This document shows positions 17,544 to 25,056 of a DNA stretch of 64,000 nt, piece by piece. The stretch's first letter is position 1. Every line of letters starts with the position of its first letter. The notes beneath the pieces were generated by a model that ran no database searches, was not told where the DNA came from, and saw only the letters and a list, made by a program, of their open reading frames with translations. The stretch comes from Lachnospiraceae bacterium (lineage in GTDB: Bacteria > Bacillota > Clostridia > Lachnospirales > Lachnospiraceae), in the NCBI GenBank assembly GCA_017936785.1, contig JAGBEV010000044.1, positions 1-64,000 on the forward strand, in the 5' to 3' direction. Both the position numbers and the translations under genes were made by a program.

Positions 17544-17639
17544 ACGACACACGTAGTGCTGAAAGCATGTAAATCTGATCACGGAACACATTTTTTAAAT
17601 CAGATGGCTTTTTGCACTGGGTGTGTTTTGTTTTGTCGT
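17544..17639 (+). promoter_or_regulatory. Long nested-hairpin leader of the DUF2798 gene
   Basis: Five complementary blocks are nested in order: ACGACA with TGTCGT, CACAC with GTGTG (partly), AGTGC with GCACT, AAAGC with GCTTT and ATCTGAT with ATCAGAT. They fold the 96-nt leader into one extended hairpin with an apical loop of about 20 nt. No U-run follows, so it is not an intrinsic terminator. It does not match any riboswitch class I know. Confidence 0.5.
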
Positions 17640-17677
17640 GGAAAAATTTAAATATTTATCAGTAGAGGAGTAAAATT

Positions 17678-18358
17678 ATGCCAAGAAATCAATTCCAAAG
17701 AATGTTTTTTGCATTCATCACAGTCATTATCACCGTACACGCCTATGTATTCTACAGCCTTTATGTAGTAAACGGCACTACCCTTATGACCCTGAACGGA
17801 ACCCACAGCGTTCTGGGGGCTATCCGTAATCAGGGCGGTGTCTATATGTTCGGACAATTTCTTCCCATTTGGTCAGTTGTTCTGGTAGAATTCTGCCTTG
17901 CCTATTTATTGGAAGTTATGATGGGAAGTCCCTGTTCTTTTAAACTGGCGTCCAAAGTATTTGATCCCCGCCGCAATCATCCCATGATCTTTGAATCGGC
18001 AATAATCTGTGCGACAGTGGGATTGATGTGCCCTGCCATGAGTTTTCTGGCAGCATTATTATATTATCCCTATTATGAAGGATTTCATGTGATCACATTA
18101 TTTGCAAACTGGTTAAAATTAGTCTGCCTTAATTTCCCTTTTGCATTCTTTACCCAATTATTCTTCATTCAGCCCCTGGTACGTACCATATTTAAATGGG
18201 TATTCCGTAAGGATATTGCAAGGCGTGAAAAAGAAGCCCATGAAAAAGAAGCACAGGGGGAAAAATTAAAACCTGTGGACGAGACAGAGGCAATTGCAGA
18301 CATTATCAAGCGTGTCAATGAAATCGAAGCAGAATTAAAAGCAGAACGACAAAAATAA
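17678..18358 (+). CDS. DUF2798 family membrane protein
   Basis: The 226-residue protein has four likely membrane segments (about residues 8-30, 62-85, 105-130, 140-165) and a charged C-terminal tail from about 180 that looks like a coiled coil (KEAHEKEAQ and later). The repeated pattern RMFFAFITVIITVHAYVFYS and IWSVVLVEFCLAYLLE matches the DUF2798 family, here in two copies. No function is known for these small membrane proteins. The ATG follows AGAGGAG by 7 nt. It is preceded by a strongly folded leader and followed by a clear terminator, so it is a monocistronic unit. Confidence 0.8.
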   Translation: MPRNQFQRMFFAFITVIITVHAYVFYSLYVVNGTTLMTLNGTHSVLGAIRNQGGVYMFGQFLPIWSVVLVEFCLAYLLEVMMGSPCSFKLASKVFDPRRNHPMIFESAIICATVGLMCPAMSFLAALLYYPYYEGFHVITLFANWLKLVCLNFPFAFFTQLFFIQPLVRTIFKWVFRKDIARREKEAHEKEAQGEKLKPVDETEAIADIIKRVNEIEAELKAERQK

Positions 18359-18392
18359 GAGTTTATATGCAGCCTGTTCAGGATTATGGAAA

Positions 18393-18442
18393 AAGGTATA
18401 TCAGAAATCAGGAGATGAATGTCTGATATGCCTTCTTTTTTT
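18393..18442 (+). terminator. Intrinsic terminator after the DUF2798 gene
   Basis: Arms 18393-18405 and 18422-18434 form a 13-bp stem with one G:U pair and a 16-nt loop, followed by CTTTTTTT. Confidence 0.85.
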
Positions 18443-18465
18443 ACAATGAATTATTTTATACAAGG

Positions 18466-18484
18466 TACTTGACAATACCAAGTA
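18466..18484 (+). promoter_or_regulatory. Inverted repeat over the padR promoter (candidate PadR operator)
   Basis: TACTTG (18466-18471), 7 nt, then CAAGTA (18479-18484) is a perfect inverted repeat. It covers the TTGACA -35 box at 18469-18474; TATAAT follows at 18490-18495 after a short 15-nt spacer. PadR repressors commonly bind such repeats in their own promoters. Confidence 0.55.
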
Positions 18485-18521
18485 GTGGGTATAATATAAT
18501 TCCAGAAGGGAGGGAATCCTG

Positions 18522-18842
18522 TTGAATGCGCAATTTAAAAAAGGAGTTTTGGAGCTGATCGTTCTGGAATCCGTCAAAAATAGAGATATGTACGGTTATG
18601 AACTGGTAGAGGAAGTTTCCAAGGTCATTGATGTCAACGAAGGTACGATTTATCCGTTGCTTCGGAGGCTTACCAACGAACAATATTTTGAAACCTATCT
18701 GGTGGAGTCCAGTGAAGGACCACCGCGGAAATATTATCATTTAACCGCAAAAGGAGTATTATACAGCAATGCGCTGTATAAGGATTGGGATACATTTCAG
18801 GCAAAGGTAAATGAATTTTTTAGAGGAGTAGAGCATGAATAA
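18522..18842 (+). CDS. PadR-family transcriptional regulator
   Basis: This 106-residue winged-helix regulator shows the PadR pattern: LELIVLESVKNRDMYGYELVEEV (helix 1-2), VNEGTIYPLLRRL (recognition helix), then the wing LVESSEGPPRKYYHLTAKG. The start is TTG, with GGGAGGG 7 nt before it; no in-frame ATG fits. It heads a three-gene unit with a HAAS/DUF1700 protein (8-nt overlap) and an exported protein. In Firmicutes such PadR-HAAS units usually act together at the cell envelope. A palindrome over its promoter suggests autorepression. Confidence 0.92.
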   Translation: MNAQFKKGVLELIVLESVKNRDMYGYELVEEVSKVIDVNEGTIYPLLRRLTNEQYFETYLVESSEGPPRKYYHLTAKGVLYSNALYKDWDTFQAKVNEFFRGVEHE

Positions 18843-19602
18843 GGAAGAATTTATTACACAATTAAAGCAAAGCATCAATATTCTGGACGATCAGGAACAA
18901 CAGTACTTTGTGGAAGAGTATACCCAGCATATTGATATGAAGATCAGCCAGGGTATGACAGAGGAAGAGGCTGTTAAAGAGATAGGTTCCATAGAGGAAT
19001 TGAGCAAGGAGATATTGGAATCCTATCATGTAAAAACGGATCTGGTAGAAAATAAGCCGCCAAAAAATATTGATTGCGGAAAATTTTTCGGAAAGGTAAA
19101 AGTCCAGGCGGATAAAATTTATGAAAAGATCGGGGCAGGCTGTAAAAAAATGGCTTCCGCCTTCAAAAAGATGTTTGCAGGCATCGGAAATGGTTTAGGC
19201 AGGCTGTTGAAAAAAGAGAAGGCAGAAGATTTAGAATTAAAAGAAACCAAGGAAAAAAACAGAGGAGGTTTTCATTTGAGGAATTTGATCAAAGGATTTT
19301 TTGGGTTTTGCGGCAGAGTGATCAGGAAATGCTTTTACATAGCGCTGTGGTGTATGATGCTTATGTGGAACTGCTTTGCCATCGGCTGCGGCCTGTTTGG
19401 AATCTTTCTGATGGCAATCTGTGTATTTATGCTGGGGGTGTTTCTGGTCATGCTGGTACAGGGATATCCGGTTATAGGCTTAACAATAGGATCTCTGGGT
19501 GCATGTGTTTCCATCGGGGCATTGACCGTAAGCTGCTTTATATTGACCAGATGGAAAATAAACAGGAATGAGGAACAGGAAGGAGGAGAGGCAAATGCGT
19601 AA
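18835..19602 (+). CDS. HAAS/DUF1700 domain membrane protein
   Basis: Residues 1-65 form the HAAS helical domain (FITQLKQSINILDDQEQQYFVEEYTQHID, then EEAVKEIGSIEELSKEIL), typical of DUF1700 proteins partnered with PadR regulators. A lysine-rich amphipathic stretch (about 78-125) follows, then three membrane segments between about 155 and 245. The HAAS domain is thought to relay a membrane signal to the PadR protein. It overlaps padR by 8 nt and the next gene by 8 nt, so translation is probably coupled. Confidence 0.85.
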   Translation: MNKEEFITQLKQSINILDDQEQQYFVEEYTQHIDMKISQGMTEEEAVKEIGSIEELSKEILESYHVKTDLVENKPPKNIDCGKFFGKVKVQADKIYEKIGAGCKKMASAFKKMFAGIGNGLGRLLKKEKAEDLELKETKEKNRGGFHLRNLIKGFFGFCGRVIRKCFYIALWCMMLMWNCFAIGCGLFGIFLMAICVFMLGVFLVMLVQGYPVIGLTIGSLGACVSIGALTVSCFILTRWKINRNEEQEGGEANA

Positions 19603-20206
19603 GAAATGGATGATTTTGGCAGGCTGTTTTTTTGGCGGAATTTTACTTTGTGGATTGGGCACAGGAATCGGGTTCGTGGAATTCTCTCATTTTACTTATG
19701 CGGGAGACCGGGAACTGGGCACCATAAAAGAAGAAACATTGACATATATGGCAGAAGATGATGTGGATACTTATTATGTAAGAGTTCCCTTTGGCAGAAA
19801 TCATGGTAAAACTGTCAATATGGTTTCCGATAATTCTCTGCCTGAGGGTGCTATCGAAATAGATGTGCAGTATAATGACGATTATGAAATGCCGTATCTG
19901 TATGGAGAAGAGTGGTACTCACCGTACTATGAGGAGTATGAATCTTATGAGTATGAAGAGTATCTTGTAGAGGGTACAGATGAAGAAACTGTCGTTGAAG
20001 ATGAAGAAATAAAGCGGGAAGGATGTCTGAATATATATTTGGACAGTGATCCCGTAAAAATTATGATGAGATATAAGGATATTATCCTGGAGGATATTAA
20101 AAACGGTCAGATCGGTTCTTATTCAAGTGATGAATCATGGAGCTTCCGGATTGAAGAAATCAGATATCATCCTTCCTTAGAAGGTAAAATTAAATTACTG
20201 CGTTAG
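19595..20206 (+). CDS. Exported, Tyr/Glu-rich protein of the PadR-HAAS operon
   Basis: The ATG at 19595 is chosen because GGAGGAGAGG lies just before it; it overlaps the HAAS gene by 8 nt. The 203-residue product has an N-terminal membrane segment (WMILAGCFFGGILLCGLGTGIG) that may be a signal anchor, then an extracytoplasmic part with a remarkable Tyr/Glu cluster (about residues 105-130, alternating E, Y and S). In comparable operons the third gene usually encodes a DUF4097 beta-helix protein; I see only a possible remnant of that pattern here. Function is unknown, presumably envelope-related. Confidence 0.75.
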   Translation: MRKKWMILAGCFFGGILLCGLGTGIGFVEFSHFTYAGDRELGTIKEETLTYMAEDDVDTYYVRVPFGRNHGKTVNMVSDNSLPEGAIEIDVQYNDDYEMPYLYGEEWYSPYYEEYESYEYEEYLVEGTDEETVVEDEEIKREGCLNIYLDSDPVKIMMRYKDIILEDIKNGQIGSYSSDESWSFRIEEIRYHPSLEGKIKLLR

Positions 20207-20216
20207 AAATATAAGG

Positions 20217-20245
20217 CGGCAGTCCATTGGACAGCCGTTTTTTTT
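20217..20245 (+). terminator. Intrinsic terminator after the PadR operon
   Basis: CGGC-A-GTCC pairs with GGAC-A-GCCG around a 3-nt loop, followed by eight T. Confidence 0.9.
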
Positions 20246-20267
20246 CGTCTGAGGCTGCTTTGTAAAG

Positions 20268-20296
20268 TTGTATTTTTATTAGTTAACTGATACAAT
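20268..20296 (+). promoter_or_regulatory. Promoter of the FIST-EAL gene
   Basis: TTGTAT (20268-20273) and TACAAT (20291-20296) are spaced by 17 nt, 62 nt before the ATG. Confidence 0.55.
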
Positions 20297-20358
20297 AGTA
20301 CTAAATAAAATATAGAAATGTAAGTGAGAGAAATAGAGATTTTGACAGGGGTGTCACT

Positions 20359-22866
20359 ATGAAAGCATATAATCATTTATTTATCTCAATAGAGAATTTT
20401 AAAAATTTTATTGATGGGATCGAATTGGACAGAAACAAAGAAGTGCTTCTCAGGATTCATACCTGCATTCATTCCATGGAAGCCATCAAACCTCTTGTAA
20501 AGGAAATAAAAGAGATTTTGCCTAAGGCGGTCATTATTGGATGCAGCACAGCCGGAGTTATATGTGAGGGGAGAATTTTAACGGATTCATGCCTGATATC
20601 CATTACTTCCTTTGATGATTGTGAAATGAGACTGGGAATGTTTTCCTGTGAAACCTCTGATGGGAAGGAAAAGGATGGAAAAACCTTGTCTGAAGAAGTA
20701 TCCAGAGAGCTTGTTAAGGGCGATCAGGGACTTATGGTGGTGTTTTTTCCATTGTCATATTATAAGACAGCAAAGTTTGTGGAAAATATGAATCATTTAA
20801 ATGAAGGGCTGAAAATGATCGGCGGCGCGGCTTATGTAGCGGATGGAGTGCATCATGAAGCTGAGAATTATGCCTATGTCCTTGCCCAATCGGAAGCATC
20901 TGCTAACTCTATGGCGGCAGTAATGCTGACTTCTCCACAATTATCCGTGTATGAAAATGTTGTGTGCGGAGTTGAAAGTGTGGGAAGGAGCTATGAGGTA
21001 ACAAAGGTGCATGAGCACTTTTTGGATGAAATAGAAGATATAGATTGTGCGGAATGGTATGGGGAAATGCTGGGAAAGGAAGAACTGGTAAAGGACCCTT
21101 CCATTGTAGGAATTTTTCCACTGGTTCATGAAGAAACCCAGATTGCCTACAATGTGGTATATGAACCCTATGATACGCTGCCGGAGCCATGGAAATCCGG
21201 TAAGAGAGACCGGATCAATCTGTTTAGCGAGATTTCCGCAGGAATGAAATTTTCATTAGGATATTTTAATCCGCAAAAAATCGCAGATCAGATGAATACG
21301 GTTTATCAGGAATTGAAGAAAGAGCCGATAGAAGCGTTGTTTGTCTATGATTGTCTGTCGAGAATGTGGATGCTCCATGATTGTGCAAAGTGGGAGGTAG
21401 AGCAGTTTTATACGACCAATATGAGCGGTGCATTGCTGGCAGGGGAAATCAGCAATATCGGCGGGGAGAATATTTATGCAAATTCTACTTATATTATTGC
21501 CGGACTTTCTGAGCATAAGGATGCCCGCATTCTGTTAAAAGGAAAGTCCCTGAAAGATGTTTCCGCATTGCAGCATGATAATGTACAGATGATAAATTAT
21601 CTCTTGATGACAGGCAATAAGCAGCTGAATAACCAGTTGGGTGATCAGCGAAACAAGATGAAGAGGGCAGTGTTTTTTGATGAGGTCTTAGGGTTGGATA
21701 ACCAGACAAAATTCCTTTATGACAAAGACCGTAAGAAGCTGGATAAGATAGCTGTATATTCATTAAAAAATGAACGTATCATAAGACTGTTCCTGGGACA
21801 GAATAAGTTTTCGAATGAATTAAAAGAAATATACAAGGAAGTGGAACGGACCTCCATCAGCGAAAAGGTACATTTTTATAGTTATGGGGACTGTTCACTT
21901 CTGATCGCAGGAGAGGACGCAGTAGAGGAGGAAAGTTTTCTTTTATATGCTAAGAAAGTTTTTGAGCAGCTGAACGGAATTAACCGAAGTGAATTTGTTT
22001 TTTCTTATGAAGGTGTAGTAGTTGTGGGAGAAGAAGAACTTCTGCAAAAAGCGGAGGTTGCATTGCAATACGGCAATAAGAATAAGCTCCCGTTTGTCAA
22101 CTACAGCCAGATGCCGGAAGAGCTTTTATGCGTCAAGGAAGAAATGCATATGCTTCAGGTGTTGCGGGAGGCACTGGTTCAGGATGGAATTGTCCCCTAT
22201 TTTCAGGGAATATATGATAACCGCCAGAAGAAGATTACCATGTACGAGGCATTGATCCGCATAAAAGACGGACAGGGGAAAATCTATTATCCTAATCAAT
22301 TTCTCCCTATTTCCAAGGAATATAATCTTTATGAGTCCCTATCTGTGAGTATGGTCAAAAAGGTCATGAGCATGTTTTTGGACCGGAATATCAGAGTTAC
22401 CATTAACTTAAATGTACGGGATATTTATGACAGGGATATGATCAAGATGATTTTCCATTATCTGAAGAAAGCCTCTCATCCTGAAAATTTTATATTTGAG
22501 CTGGTGGAGAGTGAGGAGGTAAAGGATTATCAATTTATCAAGCAGTTTGCAGACAGCATACATGAGCATGGAGCCAAGGTTGCTATTGATGATTTTGGAA
22601 GCGGGTTCTCTAATCTGCTGCATATTATTCAGATAGATGCAGATATTCTTAAAATAGATGGGGAAATTATTAAGGAAGTCAGTCATGATCCCAATTGCCG
22701 GGAATTTGTCTCCATGATCAGCGGATGGTGCAGCAGTAAGGGAAAGGAAGTAGTGGGAGAATTTGTTGAAAACGAAGATATTCAGCAGGTAATGGAGGAG
22801 ATCGGTATTACCCACTCTCAGGGCTACTATTTCTCTAAACCGGATAAATGGGAAAATCTTAAATAA
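20359..22866 (+). CDS. FIST sensor - degenerate GGDEF - EAL protein
   Basis: The 835-residue soluble protein begins with FIST_N (about 20-200, including VIIGCSTAGVICEGRI) and FIST_C (about 210-390), an intracellular sensor module thought to bind small ligands such as amino acids. A degenerate GGDEF region follows (about 435-590; YGDCSLLIAG replaces the active loop). The EAL domain (about 610-835) retains EALIRI, the Asn in INLNV, the Glu in LVESEE, DDFGSG, the Lys in LKIDGE, the Glu in GEFVEN and QGYYFSKP, so it should be an active c-di-GMP phosphodiesterase. FIST-EAL fusions are uncommon. No membrane segment is seen. Confidence 0.9.
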   Translation: MKAYNHLFISIENFKNFIDGIELDRNKEVLLRIHTCIHSMEAIKPLVKEIKEILPKAVIIGCSTAGVICEGRILTDSCLISITSFDDCEMRLGMFSCETSDGKEKDGKTLSEEVSRELVKGDQGLMVVFFPLSYYKTAKFVENMNHLNEGLKMIGGAAYVADGVHHEAENYAYVLAQSEASANSMAAVMLTSPQLSVYENVVCGVESVGRSYEVTKVHEHFLDEIEDIDCAEWYGEMLGKEELVKDPSIVGIFPLVHEETQIAYNVVYEPYDTLPEPWKSGKRDRINLFSEISAGMKFSLGYFNPQKIADQMNTVYQELKKEPIEALFVYDCLSRMWMLHDCAKWEVEQFYTTNMSGALLAGEISNIGGENIYANSTYIIAGLSEHKDARILLKGKSLKDVSALQHDNVQMINYLLMTGNKQLNNQLGDQRNKMKRAVFFDEVLGLDNQTKFLYDKDRKKLDKIAVYSLKNERIIRLFLGQNKFSNELKEIYKEVERTSISEKVHFYSYGDCSLLIAGEDAVEEESFLLYAKKVFEQLNGINRSEFVFSYEGVVVVGEEELLQKAEVALQYGNKNKLPFVNYSQMPEELLCVKEEMHMLQVLREALVQDGIVPYFQGIYDNRQKKITMYEALIRIKDGQGKIYYPNQFLPISKEYNLYESLSVSMVKKVMSMFLDRNIRVTINLNVRDIYDRDMIKMIFHYLKKASHPENFIFELVESEEVKDYQFIKQFADSIHEHGAKVAIDDFGSGFSNLLHIIQIDADILKIDGEIIKEVSHDPNCREFVSMISGWCSSKGKEVVGEFVENEDIQQVMEEIGITHSQGYYFSKPDKWENLK

Positions 22867-22880
22867 ACAGGAGAATCATA

Positions 22881-22970
22881 ATGAATTACAAGATCTGGAA
22901 ATACAGGAAACGGAATTCTGCCGGCAGCGAGAAAGCAAATACGGATGAGCAGGTAAAAAAAGGGGTATAA
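22881..22970 (+). CDS. Candidate 29-residue basic microprotein
   Basis: An ATG with CAGGAG 8 nt upstream opens a 29-codon frame (MNYKIWKYRKRNSAGSEKAN and nine more residues) that stops inside the following terminator hairpin. It begins 14 nt after the FIST-EAL stop, so it would be translated from the same mRNA. About a quarter of its residues are Lys or Arg. Ribosome-site spacing is good, but at this length chance cannot be excluded. Confidence 0.4.
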   Translation: MNYKIWKYRKRNSAGSEKANTDEQVKKGV

Positions 22971-22986
22971 TTTCGCCCCTTTTTTT
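22955..22986 (+). terminator. Intrinsic terminator after the FIST-EAL gene
   Basis: AAAAAGGGG (22957-22965) pairs with CCCCTTTTT (22976-22984) around a 10-nt loop and ends in a T-run. The stop codon of the small frame lies within the loop. Confidence 0.9.
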
Positions 22987-23020
22987 CATACTAAGGGAAA
23001 AAGGAAAAGAGGGAAACGAA

Positions 23021-23449
23021 ATGAATGATACAGTCCGGCTTTTGGAGGAAGTGGATTATGGATGTAAGATGGCAATTAACAGCATGAACAGAATTGCTGA
23101 TTATGGCATGGATCAGAAACTTTCCCGTGTGATCGATTACTACAAATATAAGCATATGGAATTGCAGAAGCAGGCGGCTGAGCTGCTCCGCCGTAACGGA
23201 GCAAGGGAAAAAGATCCGGGAGTAATGGTATCTGCCATGGCAAAAGTTACTACGGAAGTCAAAATGTTTATGAGAGATGATAATACTCAGGTGGCGAAAA
23301 TCATGATGAATGGCTGCAATATGGGAATCCAGTCCATTGCCGAGAATATCAATAAATATACACAGGCTTCAAAGGAAAGTGTTGGGCTTGCCAAAAGTCT
23401 GGTCAGGGCAGAAGAGGACTTTATGAGTGATTTAAAGCAGTTTTTATAA
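23021..23449 (+). CDS. Helical, ferritin-like (DUF2383-type) protein
   Basis: The 142-residue protein is predicted all-helical, with segments resembling a four-helix bundle: TVRLLEEVDYGCKMAINSMN, KLSRVIDYYKYKHMELQKQA, MAKVTTEVKMFMRDDNTQVA and IQSIAENINKYTQAS. This layout and length resemble DUF2383-type ferritin-like proteins, in which conserved Glu and His residues may hold metal. Here the pattern of E and H is incomplete, so metal binding is uncertain. It has a GAGGGAAACG site before the ATG and appears monocistronic. It may be a stress or iron-related protein; function unknown. Confidence 0.6.
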   Translation: MNDTVRLLEEVDYGCKMAINSMNRIADYGMDQKLSRVIDYYKYKHMELQKQAAELLRRNGAREKDPGVMVSAMAKVTTEVKMFMRDDNTQVAKIMMNGCNMGIQSIAENINKYTQASKESVGLAKSLVRAEEDFMSDLKQFL

Positions 23450-23590
23450 ATTGTCGAATAGTTTCTTCTTTTTTTATTAAAATGTTGAAAAGTTTTCATA
23501 GGAAAATTGTGTAAAACAAGTTATAATAGAGATAGCTGATGGGCTCAGTTGTCAGCAGGCAAAGCTATGAGATGAAAAAGGAGGAAAGTT

Positions 23591-24739
23591 ATGGCAAACA
23601 GATTTGTATTGAATGAGACATCCTATCATGGAGCAGGGGCAATCAATGATATTGCTACTGAAGCAAAGGGGAGGAATTTTGGAAAGGCATTTGTGTGTTC
23701 TGATCCGGATCTGGTTAAATTTGGAGTTACCGGTAAGGTATTGAAGGTATTAGATGATGCAGGACTTACATATGAGCTTTATTCCAATATCAAACCAAAT
23801 CCTACCATTGAAAATGTACAGTCCGGTGTGGAAGCGTACAAAAAGTCCGGTGCGGATTATATTATCGCTATCGGCGGCGGTTCTTCCATGGATACTGCAA
23901 AGGCAGTGGGTATTATTATCAATAATCCCGATTTTGCAGATGTGATCAGCTTAGAGGGTGTAGCACCTACTAAAAATAAAAGCGTTCCTATCTTTGCAGT
24001 ACCTACAACAGCAGGAACAGCGGCAGAGGTTACTATTAACTATGTTATTACCGATGTGGAGAAAAACCGCAAGATGGTATGTGTAGATCCTAAGGACATT
24101 CCGGTAGTGGCATTTGTAGATCCTGAAATGATGTCCTCCATGCCTAAGGGCTTGACAGCAGCAACCGGTATGGATGCTTTGACACATGCTATTGAAGGTT
24201 ATATCACCGCAGGAGCATGGGAATTATCCGATATGTTCCATTTGAAAGCCATCGAGATCATTTCCCGTTCCTTAAGAGGAGCAGTGGATAATACTCCTGA
24301 AGGAAGAGAAGACATGGCACTGGGACAGTATGTTGCCGGCATGGGATTTTCCAATGTCGGTTTAGGTATCGTTCACTCCATGGCACATCCTCTGGGTGCT
24401 TTATATGATACTCCCCACGGTGTAGCAAATGCAATTATCCTTCCTACAGTTATGGAATATAATGCAGAAGCTACAGGCGAGAAATATCGTGAAATCGCCA
24501 GAGCAATGGGCGTTGCAGGTGTCGATTCCATGAGTCAGGAAGAATACCGCAAAGCAGCAGTAGATGCAGTTAAGAAGTTGTCCCAGGATGTAGGAATCCC
24601 TGCAGACTTAAAGGAAATCGTAAAGAGAGAGGATATTCCGTTCCTGGCACAGTCCGCATATGATGATGCCTGCAGACCGGGCAATCCCAAAGAGACCAGT
24701 GTGGAAGATATTACCAAGCTGTATGAGTCTTTGATTTAA
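23591..24739 (+). CDS. fucO: Iron-type alcohol dehydrogenase, lactaldehyde reductase-like
   Basis: This 382-residue protein has the length of FucO. The NAD-binding loop is IAIGGGSSMDTAKAVG, and the metal site is Asp195 and His199 (GMDALTHAIEGY) with two His in HSMAHPLGALYDTPHGVANA. FucO-type enzymes reduce lactaldehyde to 1,2-propanediol during fucose or rhamnose fermentation. No fucose genes are adjacent, so a broader aldehyde/alcohol role is equally likely. AAAGGAGG precedes the ATG. TATAAT at 23522-23527 may be its -10 box; no good -35 is visible. Codon use suggests high expression. Confidence 0.9.
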   Translation: MANRFVLNETSYHGAGAINDIATEAKGRNFGKAFVCSDPDLVKFGVTGKVLKVLDDAGLTYELYSNIKPNPTIENVQSGVEAYKKSGADYIIAIGGGSSMDTAKAVGIIINNPDFADVISLEGVAPTKNKSVPIFAVPTTAGTAAEVTINYVITDVEKNRKMVCVDPKDIPVVAFVDPEMMSSMPKGLTAATGMDALTHAIEGYITAGAWELSDMFHLKAIEIISRSLRGAVDNTPEGREDMALGQYVAGMGFSNVGLGIVHSMAHPLGALYDTPHGVANAIILPTVMEYNAEATGEKYREIARAMGVAGVDSMSQEEYRKAAVDAVKKLSQDVGIPADLKEIVKREDIPFLAQSAYDDACRPGNPKETSVEDITKLYESLI

Positions 24740-24760
24740 TGAAATGAAATAAAGTAAATA

Positions 24761-24820
24761 AAAAGGAACTGTTACATTTTCCAATATGCATAAGCATGAT
24801 CGGAATGGACAGTTCCTTTT
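24761..24820 (+). terminator. Large intrinsic terminator after fucO
   Basis: AAAAGGAACTGT and ACAGTTCCTTTT form a perfect 12-bp outer stem. The 36-nt loop contains a further TCC...ATGC-ATAA-GCAT...GGA hairpin. It ends in TTTT. Confidence 0.8.
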
Positions 24821-24936
24821 ATAATACAGAAATTTGAGTATTATATCGGTTGAAGTATGAATTTTATTTTGATATTATGATTTTAATTAAATGGAAAGGA
24901 CATATAAATTATGAGGAATTATTGGCGAGGTAGCTG

Positions 24937-25020
24937 CTCGGTGCAGTTATAAATCTGACAGCAGATTGTACCGAGTAATAAGTGATAAGAAGACTATGTT
25001 GTCAGTTGGCTGCACCTTTT
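24937..25020 (+). promoter_or_regulatory. Candidate attenuator leader with two exclusive folds
   Basis: Fold A pairs CTCGGTGCA (24937-24945) with TGTACCGAG (24967-24975) and AATCTG with CAGATT. Fold B pairs GGTGCAG (24940-24946) with CTGCACC (25010-25016), directly followed by TTTT, and CTGACA (24955-24960) with TGTCAG (25000-25005). The two share bases and cannot coexist, which is the arrangement of an antiterminator and a terminator. It lies 37 nt before a frameshifted methyltransferase gene. No known riboswitch class is recognised. Confidence 0.5.
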
Positions 25021-25056
25021 GAAATAAATAAATTTTCAAAAAAGGAGTAGTTAAAG

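Larger units (their letters stand above)
24740..25056 (+). other. Non-coding stretch with a terminator and a structured leader
   Basis: No coding frame is supported here. It contains the fucO terminator (24761-24820) and the candidate attenuator leader (24937-25020) of the broken methyltransferase gene. The rest is AT-rich. Confidence 0.7.

Noticed and set aside
23499-23527. Rex-type operator (TTGT...ACAA) and full promoter before fucO
   Set aside because: The half-sites are only 5 nt apart, unlike Rex sites, and no -35 box is visible at proper spacing from TATAAT.
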